Assembly: GCA_002391235.1 (NCBI GenBank)
Contig: DGRX01000028.1
Coordinates: 1-64,000 of the forward strand
DNA: 64,000 nt
From: Treponema sp. UBA4377
GTDB taxonomy: Bacteria > Spirochaetota > Spirochaetia > Treponematales > Treponemataceae
Direction of reading: 5' to 3'
Shown: one piece after another, positions 48,512 through 57,472 of the stretch
Layout: the number at the start of each line of letters is the position of its first letter
Position numbering within the stretch: the stretch's first letter is position 1
The notes under the pieces: model-generated
Database searches by the model: none
What the model was told of the DNA's origin: nothing
Seen by the model: only the letters and a program-made list of their open reading frames with translations
Program-made: the position numbers and the translations under genes

Positions 48512-50296
48512 CTAGAACTTTATCGTAAGAACGTTCATGCCAAAAATGCTTTGCCATTCAACGCTCTTGGCAAGGCCGGTGACGATTTTTAGGCCGACGT
48601 TTTTTGTCAAGTCGTTTTTGTCGGAAGTCTTGACTCTTTCCAACGGATCAAAAGAGACGCAGTCGTCGCGCGCGCGAAGAATCACGGAATCATCCTTGTG
48701 AACGACCCTTATTTCCAAAGAGTGTTTTTTATTGTCCTTGTTAAAGCCGTGCGCGATTACGTTTCCGGCCATCTCTTCCATGGACAAGCCGGCCAAAAAA
48801 GCGCGGCGACTGTCTATGCCGCGCTCAAGGCAAAAGTCCTGCGTCTGCTTGGAAACTGTGACGACGTCCTCCATCGACTTTACGCTCATGTCCAAACGCT
48901 CGCTTTCAGGAACGCCAAAGGCGTCCGGCATTACCATAAGGTCCTCTACGCTTTTTAGAACTCGCCTGTTGCAGAAAATCGCGTAAGTCACCAAGAACAC
49001 AAGCACAAACACTCCATTCAAAATGTTCGCGATGTAGACGCTGCTCATTCCAAAAGCGGGAATCAGCAAAGCGGTAAAGCCCGCCACAAAAACGACTCCG
49101 TCCAAAATCGACGCCGCGTGCACAAGAAAAGTTTTTCCGGACGCTTGGCCGTAACAAACAAAGTGCTGCAAAATCGACCCCGGAGCCAATGTCAAGGGCA
49201 AAAGCCTAAAGCCCCAAACCGTCATCATGTACACTTCGGAATTGACGTCTTTATAGAACAGGTAGGCCAAGTCTTTTGCGAAAATGATTATGACGACGCC
49301 GAGCAAAAGGTTTACCAAACAGAATTTCTTGAACATTACGCGCATGACGTCGCCCACGGTCATTCGGTCTTCGTCGCCAAGGCCGACGCTCATAACCATT
49401 CGAGAGACGGCCACCATTCCCGCGGGAACGCACCAAACCAAAGTCATAAGGCTGTTGGCCGCGCAAAAAGCCGAAAGCCCCGCCGCTCCGACAAAAGCCG
49501 TAAGCAAATAGTTCACGACCAAACCGCGAACCGTTTGATAGCCGTTTGACAAAGCGCCTGGATATCCCACCTTAAGGATTTGAAGCAAATCTTTCGCGCC
49601 AACTCCTTTAAGCGAAAATTTAAATTGGCTGTCTTTTGTCATAAAGGCTTGCGCTTGCGCGAAAAAGTAAAACCACGCTCCAAGCGAAGTTGCCAGCGAA
49701 AGGCCCCAAACTCCCATCCTGTATTTTTTAACGAACAAGTAGTTCAGCGCCAAGTTTACGGCGACATACAAAACGCTGGAAAAGAAATTTCTTTTCATTC
49801 TGTTTTCCAAGGAAAGAAAAGAGGAGAATTGGTTTCCCAGCAAGAACGGAATCACGCCGATGGCCTGCCCAAGCAAATAAATGGAAAAGTCCGGCTGCAA
49901 ATCAGGCTCCCGCGCGATGAAACCGACAAGGCCAAAACGGCCCAAAACAAAAAGAGCCGCCGAAAAAACCGCGCCGATCAAAAAGGTCGCCGTCAAGTCA
50001 AGCGAAAAGATTCCGCGCATTTTGCTGATTTCGTTCCTGCCCATCATTTGGCCGCACAAAATCGTAGAGCCGCTTACAAGCGTCAAATTGAGCGACCCCA
50101 AAAGCATTAGGATCGGAGCGTAAAGGCCCACGGCGCTCATCGCCTTTATGTCAATGCAATTGCTGGCAAAGAGGCTGGAAACGATTCCGTTCAATACGAC
50201 AATGGCGCAAAGCAAAACTTGCACCGGCAAAAGCTTGAACATCAACTTTGCGATTGTCTTTTCGTTTGCGATCGCGGCTTGGCTTCTTTTTCCCAT
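48512..50296 (-). CDS. MATE-family transporter fused to a C-terminal GHKL ATPase domain
   Basis: This 594-residue protein has about twelve hydrophobic segments over residues 20-445, with MATE features in two halves (GLYAPILMLLGSLNL, AANSLMTLVWCVPAGM). The last 140 residues are soluble and look like an RsbW/anti-sigma-type ATP-binding domain: LSMEEMAGNVIAHGF (N box with Glu and Asn), RARDDCVSFDP (G1 box) and NVGLKIVTGLAKS. The fusion would let nucleotide binding or partner kinase activity report on transport. ATG at 50296 with GGAG upstream. Confidence 0.85.
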   Translation of the reverse strand: MGKRSQAAIANEKTIAKLMFKLLPVQVLLCAIVVLNGIVSSLFASNCIDIKAMSAVGLYAPILMLLGSLNLTLVSGSTILCGQMMGRNEISKMRGIFSLDLTATFLIGAVFSAALFVLGRFGLVGFIAREPDLQPDFSIYLLGQAIGVIPFLLGNQFSSFLSLENRMKRNFFSSVLYVAVNLALNYLFVKKYRMGVWGLSLATSLGAWFYFFAQAQAFMTKDSQFKFSLKGVGAKDLLQILKVGYPGALSNGYQTVRGLVVNYLLTAFVGAAGLSAFCAANSLMTLVWCVPAGMVAVSRMVMSVGLGDEDRMTVGDVMRVMFKKFCLVNLLLGVVIIIFAKDLAYLFYKDVNSEVYMMTVWGFRLLPLTLAPGSILQHFVCYGQASGKTFLVHAASILDGVVFVAGFTALLIPAFGMSSVYIANILNGVFVLVFLVTYAIFCNRRVLKSVEDLMVMPDAFGVPESERLDMSVKSMEDVVTVSKQTQDFCLERGIDSRRAFLAGLSMEEMAGNVIAHGFNKDNKKHSLEIRVVHKDDSVILRARDDCVSFDPLERVKTSDKNDLTKNVGLKIVTGLAKSVEWQSIFGMNVLTIKF

Positions 50297-50339
50297 AACA
50301 GCTCCTTTGTTGCCTTACCATTTTAGCGCGCTTTTAAAA

Positions 50340-50369
50340 AAAATCCAGCGAAATTTATCGCTGGATTTT
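50340..50369. terminator. Strong hairpin upstream of the MATE fusion gene
   Basis: Perfect 12-bp stem AAAATCCAGCGA / TCGCTGGATTTT with a 6-base loop. Confidence 0.75.
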
Positions 50370-50416
50370 GGGCCATACGCCTTGCGGCGTTTGTCCTAAT
50401 GGAAGTGATTTAAAAT

Positions 50417-50444
50417 ATTTTTGCCCGCATTCGCGGGCAAAAAT
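50417..50444 (-). terminator. Strong hairpin after the tRNA-like fragment
   Basis: Perfect 12-bp stem ATTTTTGCCCGC / GCGGGCAAAAAT with an ATTC loop. On the minus strand it follows the tRNA-3'-end-like sequence directly, as a tRNA terminator would. Confidence 0.8.
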
Positions 50445-50471
50445 TGGGCCATCTAAGATTTGAACCCAATC
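50445..50471 (-). other. tRNA 3'-end-like fragment, possible attachment site
   Basis: On the minus strand the sequence ends GGTTCAAATC...ATGGCCCA. This is a T-loop TTCAAAT with a weak wobble-rich T stem, then an acceptor-like ATGGCCC and discriminator A, followed at once by a terminator hairpin. No 5' part of a tRNA is present; AT-rich accessory sequence begins instead. Confidence 0.4.
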
Positions 50472-51148
50472 TATATAATTAACTGCGAATATTTACGCTT
50501 ATCAGGGATATATTACTGGCTTTTTTTGATTTTATCAAGGGTTTTTAGCGTTATTTAGACGCTTTACTTTTTAATTTACATTTTGAAGGGCAAAAAACTT
50601 AACATTTTGCTTAACATTTTTCTTCGTTTAATCTCCTATACAATATACAAAATCAAATAAAAAATATCAACAACTATTTCATCAAAAAAAATTATATAAT
50701 TGTCGAGAGCCTCCTTGACAAACTTTACCGTTTAAGGGATTATTGCACAGAAGGGTGCTAATATAAAAATATATTTTAGTTTTAAAATATTGAACTTTTT
50801 GTAATACATTTGAGTATTGTTTTTGAAACAAAGGAGTAAATTATTTTTTATCATCTATGCTTCTACTGAAAAAAACGCAAAAAGACTATAAAAGAAACTT
50901 AAGATATTATAAAATGGTGGGCAAACCTTTGTTTCAGTGGCATCACTTGAGTGGAAAAACAAGCTATGTGTTGCAATGCTATGGATTGTTGCACGACGTG
51001 AATAGGATGATAAAAAGAATTGTGTAGGAATGCCCTCATTCTATGGATATTTGGGATATTACCCCATTTTTTTTTCGATAGCACCAATAAACACCCTGCC
51101 AATACGTTAATCGAACAGCTAGACTTCTGCAAAAAGGAAATTAATTAT

Positions 51149-51475
51149 ATGAAAAATAAAGTTTTTTATGGAGAATATTCATTAAATCAATGGATTAACT
51201 TATTGCTAACTGGAAATATTATTTTACCCAAATATCAGCTCAGTTTTGTTTGGGATAAACAAAATGTTATCAAATTAATTGAATCAATTGCCGATGATCA
51301 TTTTATTCCTTCCGTTACAATAGGATCTTATGAAAATCAGAATCTTATTATTGATGGACAACAAAAAATCGCCGACTGTCTTTCAAGCATGGATTCATTA
51401 ATCCAAACCCAACAAAATGTAGTAACCACCTGGCAGCAACGCAAAAAAGCCCTGCTGCAGCAGATGTTTATATAA
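51149..51475 (+). pseudogene. Chimera of a DUF262 (GmrSD-type) N terminus and an HsdS C terminus
   Basis: This 108-codon frame starts with AAGGAA and ATG. Its first 70 residues (KVFYGEYSLNQWINLLLTGN, ILPKYQLSFVWD, NLIIDGQQ) are the start of a DUF262/GmrS-like nuclease domain, cut at the catalytic DGQQ motif. The rest (QQKIADCLSSMDSLIQTQQN, then KKALLQQMFI) is the end of a type I restriction specificity subunit, including its last helix. The junction lies at a QQK stretch both families share. Base composition rises in GC across it. Neither domain can be functional. Confidence 0.8.
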
Positions 51476-51487
51476 AGAGGAAGATTT

Positions 51488-52318
51488 ATGAGAAAAAGTT
51501 TTGCTGATATTTTACAAAATGCTCAATTTGATGTGACAACTGAGTTTGATAGATTAAAAACTTTGTTTTACAAGCAAACTATAAGATATCGTCCTCAGAA
51601 TTCTATAAATACTAAAATTATTACTTTGCATGATATTATTAATTCTTGGTTTACATTAGTTTCTTTCAGAAATAATGCATTGTCTTTAGATGATTTTGAC
51701 AGTGCAAATGATTTTACTTTTTCGCAATACCATTCATCCGTAGACATAGATTATTTTGTTACATTTTGCGAATATCTAGAAAATATTATTTTAGATATAC
51801 AAAAAAAACTTCCTTCTGATTTCTCGGGAGTGTGTAATCTCATAGTTCAACAAATACATAATTCAATTGAAAAAATATGCTATATGGAATTAAAGAAAGA
51901 TGATTTAATTTCATATGTTCCTAAAAATGCTACAGCAATTACTGCTGCTGAAATTATTGAAGATGATGATTTATCCTATAATACTATATTTTATAATCAC
52001 CATTCTCTTTCTGGAGATATCGAAGGTAAAAAAGAAATATTACTAAAGTTTGCAAATCTTTATGAAAGCAGAAAAGCAGAAGCTAAAGGAGTTTGCGATA
52101 AGTTATCTGAAAACTTAAGATACGCATTTAATAATTTTAATATTCGTCATAACAATATAGATCCAGCTAGTAAATCATATCAAGAGTTCTTTGCAAAACT
52201 ATCAGAGCCTGCAAAAGAAGAATTATACGATGATACTTATCAGTTGTGCCTGGAATTCTTTATTGCTTTGGATAATAAGGATAAAATCAAGAAATTTGAA
52301 GATATGAGAAAACACTGA
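51488..52318 (+). CDS. Unknown protein, first gene of the HD-Hsp90 cassette
   Basis: This 276-residue, AT-rich, acidic and mostly helical protein has no motif that I recognise. It is preceded by AGAGGAAG and begins 12 bases after the chimeric fragment. Its stop overlaps the start of the next gene by one base (TGATG), so it is coupled to the zinc-motif protein and the HD-Hsp90 protein. A role in the same module is inferred from this layout only. Confidence 0.75.
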   Translation: MRKSFADILQNAQFDVTTEFDRLKTLFYKQTIRYRPQNSINTKIITLHDIINSWFTLVSFRNNALSLDDFDSANDFTFSQYHSSVDIDYFVTFCEYLENIILDIQKKLPSDFSGVCNLIVQQIHNSIEKICYMELKKDDLISYVPKNATAITAAEIIEDDDLSYNTIFYNHHSLSGDIEGKKEILLKFANLYESRKAEAKGVCDKLSENLRYAFNNFNIRHNNIDPASKSYQEFFAKLSEPAKEELYDDTYQLCLEFFIALDNKDKIKKFEDMRKH

Positions 52319-53403
52319 TGGAAAGACTCGAAGAATTATATAAATTTATAAACGCGCTTCATTCCTCTGGAAATTACTCTATTTTCGATAATATTCCAGA
52401 ATCTGAATTAAAAAGTGAAAAAGAAAGAAATATTCTGACAGGAATAGCGTATAAGAATTTAAAGAAAACTGGACGTTTTAAATGCCTTTGTCCAGGATGT
52501 AACAATTATCCCATTTCATCTCATTCCATACAGAAAGCACTGTTAAAAAAGATAGCAGACAATAACCAACTCATTAATCTAAAAATAGAAGCAGAACTTA
52601 AGCTGAATGGGAAAATTACTTGTATCGATAGGCCTGTGTATGTTGATGATGCAAGTGCATTTGAAGGATATTGTAATCCACATGATACACAAGTTTTTTT
52701 GCCTATAGAATCAAAACAAATTATAGAAACTGATGATGAACAACTTTTTCTCTTACTATATCGTTCCATAGTGAGAGAATATTTTGAAAATAGAAAGAGT
52801 TATAAAATTCAGCAAAATATGACAGCTTCTATGTTTAAAAATCAAGATGAAGAATTACTTCAAGCTTTCACTGTTATCGAGCAATATAAATCATTCTGTG
52901 AATTCTTTCGTATTGAAAAACTAAAAGAAGCCTTTGATGTTTTATATGAAAATAAAATATTTGAAACACCTTTTGAAGTTATACATTTAAAAATAAATGA
53001 GTTTATTCCTGCACTTGTTAATACATTTTTCTGTGTTCAAGGAGCATATGAAGATATTTTATATCAGCAAGATATAACCAAGGATTATCCTTATTTTTGC
53101 TCGTTACAAATATTACCTTCAGAACAAAATAAATTGGATTTATATTTCTTTTATCTTAAAGAACAGGAGAAAGAATTACATGCATTTATTAATCGCTTTC
53201 AAAATCCTGAAACTAATGAATTTAAGATCTTTTTATCAGATACAATATTAAGAAATTCAGATAATTTTTTTATATCACCAAATTATTGGAATAATTATTC
53301 CACTCAATCTAAAAGAGATAAAATTAAAAACTTCTTTTACAGAACAATACTGGATAGAAGTTATGATTTATCAACAAATATAAATTTATGGGAAAAGGAT
53401 TAA
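52318..53403 (+). CDS. Unknown protein with a cysteine/histidine cluster, second gene of the HD-Hsp90 cassette
   Basis: This 361-residue protein has a possible metal-binding segment: CLCPGC (residues 56-61) followed by SSHSIQKALLKKI (68-80), and later EGYCNPHDTQVFLPIE (116-131). The C-P-x-C, SHS and C-x-x-HD pattern recalls HNH-like proteins of accessory islands, but no nuclease motif is certain. The remaining 220 residues are helical. The gene is tightly coupled to both neighbours (1-base overlap upstream, 4-base gap downstream). Confidence 0.75.
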   Translation: MERLEELYKFINALHSSGNYSIFDNIPESELKSEKERNILTGIAYKNLKKTGRFKCLCPGCNNYPISSHSIQKALLKKIADNNQLINLKIEAELKLNGKITCIDRPVYVDDASAFEGYCNPHDTQVFLPIESKQIIETDDEQLFLLLYRSIVREYFENRKSYKIQQNMTASMFKNQDEELLQAFTVIEQYKSFCEFFRIEKLKEAFDVLYENKIFETPFEVIHLKINEFIPALVNTFFCVQGAYEDILYQQDITKDYPYFCSLQILPSEQNKLDLYFFYLKEQEKELHAFINRFQNPETNEFKIFLSDTILRNSDNFFISPNYWNNYSTQSKRDKIKNFFYRTILDRSYDLSTNINLWEKD

Positions 53404-53407
53404 TAAA

Positions 53408-55876
53408 ATGATAGAAGATTTAATAAAGTATAATAAGGATGCTGATTCAAAACAAATTGCAGATACCGTAATATATAAATATTTATTCGAAAAACAGAAT
53501 ACACATTATTGCTCTAGTTTTAAAAGAATTGAGAGTGATATAGCAAGTATTCTTACTCGTATTCCTGCAATGTTCTCAAATTATACTAATCATGACATTA
53601 CTCATTCCTTAAGAATTGCAGATTATATGGTTTCATTACTTCCAGGTCATATCGAAGAATATTCACATACTGAATTAGCGATAATGTTAATTTCTGCTAT
53701 TTTTCATGATGTCGGTATGAGTGTTTCAGAAACAGAAGCTGCTCTTGATATCAGTAAACAAGATGAAATACGAAAAACTCATCATATTCGGTCAGAAAAA
53801 TTTGTTCTTGAGAAAGCTTCTATTGATTACTTCAAAATTAATACAAGTAATGATGTAAATTTTAAAAAAATTGTTTCACTTATTGTACGAGCTCATGGAG
53901 AAGATGGTAGTTGGATTGAAAGTAATTTACAAACCGATGAAGAATACGGCTCTGAAAGAGTAAATCCTCTTTTTATTGCCTGCTTGTTAAGGCTTAGTGA
54001 TTATTTAGATTTTGACTCTAGACGAACACCTTTGTGTTTGTTTAATTATTTAAAACTAGAGTCCGTTAGTTATGAAGAATGGAGAAAACATTTTCCAATA
54101 ACAAATTTTATAAAAATAAATAATGAAAGGCAAATTTATTTTTACGGTCATTGTGATGAACCAGAAGTTTATCATCAAATTTCTAAATACTTTGAAGATA
54201 TAGAACAAGAAATCAAACTCGCAAAAATACTGTTGTTTGAAGGTGATAAAAAATATACGCTAGATATTTTAAATTTTGTTTTAGATAAAATAAACCACAA
54301 TAATTTCTCTTCTGTAAATCTACAATTTAATATGGATTATGCTGCTATAACAAATCTACTTATGGGAGAAAACTTATATTCTGATAAAACTGTTGTAATA
54401 AGAGAATTGTTGCAAAACTCAATTGATGCATGTTTAGTAAAACAAGAATTATGTAAAAAGAAGTCTATAACCTATAGCCCTGAAATTAAAATTCTAATAG
54501 ATTCAAATAAACTTTCGATTTGTGATAATGGAATTGGAATGACTAAAAAGGTAATAGAAAATTACTTTTTGTGTATTGGCAAATCATATTATACATCAGA
54601 AGCATTTAAAAATATTGGTGCAAGTTTTAATCCTATAAGCCATTATGGAATTGGATTTTTGTCTTGCTTTTTATTAACAAATACAATAAACGTGCATACA
54701 GTTCCTTTTGAAGATATAAATCTTTCATACGATTTTAGTATTAATAAAGATGATCGAAATGTTGAAATTAAAACCTTTGATGAGAAGAACTCTGAATCAG
54801 GAACTTCTATAGCATTTGTAAATAATTATTCTGATGAAATCTTTTCTTCTACTAAATCTATTGTTCAATATATTACTGAGTTGTTTTTTAATATTCCCAT
54901 TCCTATAAATATTTATGAAGGAAAAAAGCTTGTAGAAACAATTCCGATTAGAAATATTGACATGACAAATCGTATAGATATTTCTAAATGCCTTAATAAT
55001 GTTCAATGCAGTTTTAAAACTATAGCGCGAAAAGAATCTTGTCGAATTATTGAAAAGTTATGTCCTTTTTCACTGCGGAATAATTATATTTATGATCCAG
55101 AACATCTACCTGATATTATTTTAGATGATGAAGATTTATATAATTACCAACAAAATACGCATGAGAGTTATGACATTAGGCATTTTATATTACCAAATGA
55201 TAGAATACAAATCTTAAAGATTTATCCTTTGGAGTCTGATGCTGAAGATTACTATGATAATTATTTTGAATATAACGATGATGCTCAAGAGGCTTATGAC
55301 AAAACCTTAGAGAAATATCCGGAAGAGTCAATAAATATTTTATTAGAAGATTCTGAATTATTAAATGAGTTTGAAGAATACGAAAAGATAGATTTGTCCT
55401 ATATTGCAGGGACAGCTCAATATAAAAAATTTGTTTCATTGATAGGTGATTTGCTAAAAAAATTAAATTATGATGTTGATTCATTTATGTGTGATATAGA
55501 GCTAATGCCTGTTTTTTACAATGAAGATTTTTATACTTATATGGTTATTGATAGACAAATAAAATCCATGGAAAAAAACGCATTGGCATTTCATAATATT
55601 CGTGTTGGTCAATATCGAATTTTAGTTCCTAGTTTGCTAGATTCTTTCATGCCTTTTCACTGGTATATCAATGTAAATACAAACAATGTTTTTCCAAGTA
55701 TTTCTAGAGATAGTATTTCTTCAAAAATTAGTGCAGAATTAGGCTATGCAATTGGCTATGCATATAATAAATATCTTTGTGACCTGCAAACTGATATCTC
55801 GAAGAAAGAGTTTATTAATCAATTTATAAAAAAATTCTATCCTGAGATTGATACCAATATTTTCATCAAAAAGTAA
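53408..55876 (+). CDS. HD-domain / Hsp90-like ATPase fusion protein
   Basis: This 822-residue protein has two recognisable modules. Residues 55-270 are an HD phosphohydrolase-like domain: YTNHDITHSLRIADYM, IFHDVGMSV (His100-Asp101), THHIRSEKFV, VRAHGEDGSW and RLSDYLDFDSRR. Residues 305-520 are a GHKL/Hsp90 N-terminal ATPase: VIRELLQNSIDA (Glu333, Asn337), ICDNGIGMT (Asp373) and SHYGIGFLSCF. The C-terminal 300 residues resemble an HtpG-like middle region with an acidic insert. Both active sites look intact. Similar HD plus Hsp90 combinations have been described as conflict-system components. It is the last gene of a compact three-gene operon. Confidence 0.88.
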   Translation: MIEDLIKYNKDADSKQIADTVIYKYLFEKQNTHYCSSFKRIESDIASILTRIPAMFSNYTNHDITHSLRIADYMVSLLPGHIEEYSHTELAIMLISAIFHDVGMSVSETEAALDISKQDEIRKTHHIRSEKFVLEKASIDYFKINTSNDVNFKKIVSLIVRAHGEDGSWIESNLQTDEEYGSERVNPLFIACLLRLSDYLDFDSRRTPLCLFNYLKLESVSYEEWRKHFPITNFIKINNERQIYFYGHCDEPEVYHQISKYFEDIEQEIKLAKILLFEGDKKYTLDILNFVLDKINHNNFSSVNLQFNMDYAAITNLLMGENLYSDKTVVIRELLQNSIDACLVKQELCKKKSITYSPEIKILIDSNKLSICDNGIGMTKKVIENYFLCIGKSYYTSEAFKNIGASFNPISHYGIGFLSCFLLTNTINVHTVPFEDINLSYDFSINKDDRNVEIKTFDEKNSESGTSIAFVNNYSDEIFSSTKSIVQYITELFFNIPIPINIYEGKKLVETIPIRNIDMTNRIDISKCLNNVQCSFKTIARKESCRIIEKLCPFSLRNNYIYDPEHLPDIILDDEDLYNYQQNTHESYDIRHFILPNDRIQILKIYPLESDAEDYYDNYFEYNDDAQEAYDKTLEKYPEESINILLEDSELLNEFEEYEKIDLSYIAGTAQYKKFVSLIGDLLKKLNYDVDSFMCDIELMPVFYNEDFYTYMVIDRQIKSMEKNALAFHNIRVGQYRILVPSLLDSFMPFHWYINVNTNNVFPSISRDSISSKISAELGYAIGYAYNKYLCDLQTDISKKEFINQFIKKFYPEIDTNIFIKK

Positions 55877-55895
55877 TACAATTAATAAAAGAAAT

Positions 55896-55922
55896 CAGTG
55901 CGTGACATTACATCACGCACTG
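55896..55922. terminator. Hairpin after the HD-Hsp90 operon
   Basis: Perfect 10-bp stem CAGTGCGTGA / TCACGCACTG with a 7-base loop, 20 bases past the stop. No strong T run follows on the plus strand. Confidence 0.55.
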
Positions 55923-55942
55923 AAAATATCTTCCCCCGATTA

Positions 55943-56092
55943 TCAGTAATAATCATCAAACACCGGGCCGCCAGTCCATTCTTTGCCCTGAAGAGCTGTA
56001 TAATAATTATCTGCACTTTTTTCTTCAAAACAGGTTTTGTATAAAAAATGAACATATAACCCGTTTTCATAAGAAATTGTACGTATTCGTCA
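55943..56092 (-). pseudogene. C-terminal coding remnant, family unknown
   Basis: An open minus-strand frame of about 49 codons reads ISYENGLYVHFLYKTCFEEK, SADNYYTALQGKEW, TGGPVFDDYY, then stop. It has protein-like composition but no start, and is bounded by stops. Probably the end of a lost gene. Confidence 0.35.
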
Positions 56093-56121
56093 ATTCTAAC
56101 CTCGTAGACAAATCTGCCTAA

Positions 56122-56274
56122 TCAGATTACAATGGTTTCCGATGTGAAAAATTGAAAGCAATACTGACCAAACCGGAAAAGGAAAGACTTTTAGAACAAT
56201 TTGAAAAGTCCGGAAAAACACACGCACAGTTTGTAGAAGAGAATGGGCTGAACGTAAATATAATTTATAACTAA
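56122..56274 (+). pseudogene. Transposase-accessory (helix-turn-helix) remnant
   Basis: An open frame without a start reads YNGFRCEKLKAILTKPEKER, LLEQFEKSGKTHAQFVEENG, LNVNIIYN, stop. This is the pattern of the small helix-turn-helix protein of IS66/IS3-type elements. No transposase, inverted repeats or target duplication were found nearby. Confidence 0.45.
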
Positions 56275-56352
56275 TAATGATACAAAAAATTATAATAAAA
56301 AGTGATAAATTATACTAGATGAAATTTGAATGAAATCTTTACACCTGTCTAC

Positions 56353-56828
56353 TCAGTCATACGAAAGTTTCGGACAGTTTTCGCAAACTTTTCCGCTGGG
56401 GTTCTGCAAATTCCATTCTGAAAGCGGAATCGGCGGCTCGCTGAATCCGCAGCAAGGATAGACTGTCATATTCCATAAATTGACTTGGCGAAATATGTAT
56501 GTCTTTCGCATACAGTCTGCAAGATTTCCTTTTTTCGGCGATGGGCGAACAATTCCGCGTTCCGCCAGCGCCGCGTTCAATTCGGCTAGGTCAACATCGG
56601 AAAGCGAAGGCCCTTTGTCCGCGCCGGAATAAGAAGGAATGTGGCAAGTCCGCCGCAATCTTCCGGCTTTGACAGATTTTATGATTTCGGGCAAGTCCCG
56701 CTTGTTCGCCACCCCGCCGCCGGAAGCGCCGCGATCACCGAAGTGACGTTGCACGCTCCGTAAGGCTTGAGCCTGTTGTTCCGCTGAGTGTAATAAGGCT
56801 TGTCTTTGGAATTGTTCACTTTTTGCAT
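56353..56828 (-). pseudogene. Decayed C39-like peptidase/endolysin gene
   Basis: From an ATG at 56828 with GGAGG upstream, the frame reads MQKVNNSKDKPYYTQRNNRL, KPYGACNVTSVIAALPAAGW, the start of a C39-like cysteine peptidase with its catalytic Cys. It stops at 56679. The long frame continuing to 56353 is in another register and ends with a cysteine-rich tail (YPCCGFSEPP, KVCENCP), so it may be partly real and partly accidental. The gene is broken. Confidence 0.5.
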
Positions 56829-56862
56829 TCCGCCACCCTCCGCGAGTCAGTGTAGCGGAACA

Positions 56863-56890
56863 AAAAAAATCCCCAGCCACCGCTGGGGGA
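56863..56890 (-). terminator. Terminator of the STAS/GHKL operon
   Basis: CCCCAGC (56871-56877) pairs with GCTGGGG (56882-56888). On the minus strand the hairpin is followed by eight T, just after the 56903 stop. Confidence 0.9.
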
Positions 56891-56902
56891 AAAGGGATTA
56901 GA

Positions 56903-57472
56903 TTAAGCATTATACAATTCTAACTTACATTGTGATATGGATTGTTTTGTTAGATAATATTTTTCAGAACACTGTTTTATAAACGAATCAGAAATTACAT
57001 TGCCAGTAGATAAATTATCACCTGATGCGATAAAGCTAAAATCAAATCTTATTTTTATCAAACGGCCTATAGGTTTATTCATATTTGTTCTTTCTATACA
57101 CAGATTTTTTAAAATAGCAATTTCTCTGTCTATATTCTTCAAAACGATAAGAACATAATTTCGAAAATTCTCTGTTACCTCACAATTACGGTGTCTCATA
57201 AATTCATGCATCAAGTGAGAATAATCGTCCCGTATATCTTTTAAGGATTCTTCAATTATTTCATTTTTCTTGCTCTCCCTTGAAAATGAAACAGAAATTA
57301 AATAAGTTAGTCCGAAACCGATTATTACGGAAGTGAGCAATGACATTATATCTATAACGGAAAAATTAAATAAGGCACAATTTAGGCGGCCAATGTTAAA
57401 AACAATGAATAATGTACCAGCTGCCAAAACAAGAAAAAGAAGTCCAAGTACGATTTTAAAACTTTTTCTCAT
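56903..57472 (-). CDS. Two-TM membrane protein, third gene of the STAS/GHKL cassette
   Basis: This 189-residue protein has two N-terminal hydrophobic segments (residues 6-28 and 40-62). A cytoplasmic helical domain follows, with a conserved-looking RHRNCEVTENFRNYVLIVLK. Its ATG overlaps the stop of the STAS-like gene by one base. A strong terminator follows. I do not know the family. The context suggests a membrane effector or anchor governed by the two upstream regulatory proteins. Confidence 0.75.
   Translation of the reverse strand: MRKSFKIVLGLLFLVLAAGTLFIVFNIGRLNCALFNFSVIDIMSLLTSVIIGFGLTYLISVSFSRESKKNEIIEESLKDIRDDYSHLMHEFMRHRNCEVTENFRNYVLIVLKNIDREIAILKNLCIERTNMNKPIGRLIKIRFDFSFIASGDNLSTGNVISDSFIKQCSEKYYLTKQSISQCKLELYNA

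Larger units (their letters stand above)
50297..51148. other. Non-coding boundary region of the accessory island
   Basis: About 850 bases contain two strong hairpins and a tRNA-3'-end-like piece (50340-50471). After that the sequence becomes very AT-rich with no supported gene. A frame running into the DUF262 fragment (FDSTNKHPANTLIEQLDFCKK, from about 51080) may be residual coding sequence from a former restriction locus. Confidence 0.5.

Noticed and set aside
55882..56070. Minus-strand frame of 62 codons starting at 56070
   Set aside because: The alternative register (55943-56092) has more protein-like composition, and neither has a ribosome site.
56122..56274. Complete insertion sequence
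   Set aside because: Only a helix-turn-helix fragment is present; no transposase gene, terminal inverted repeats or target duplication were found.
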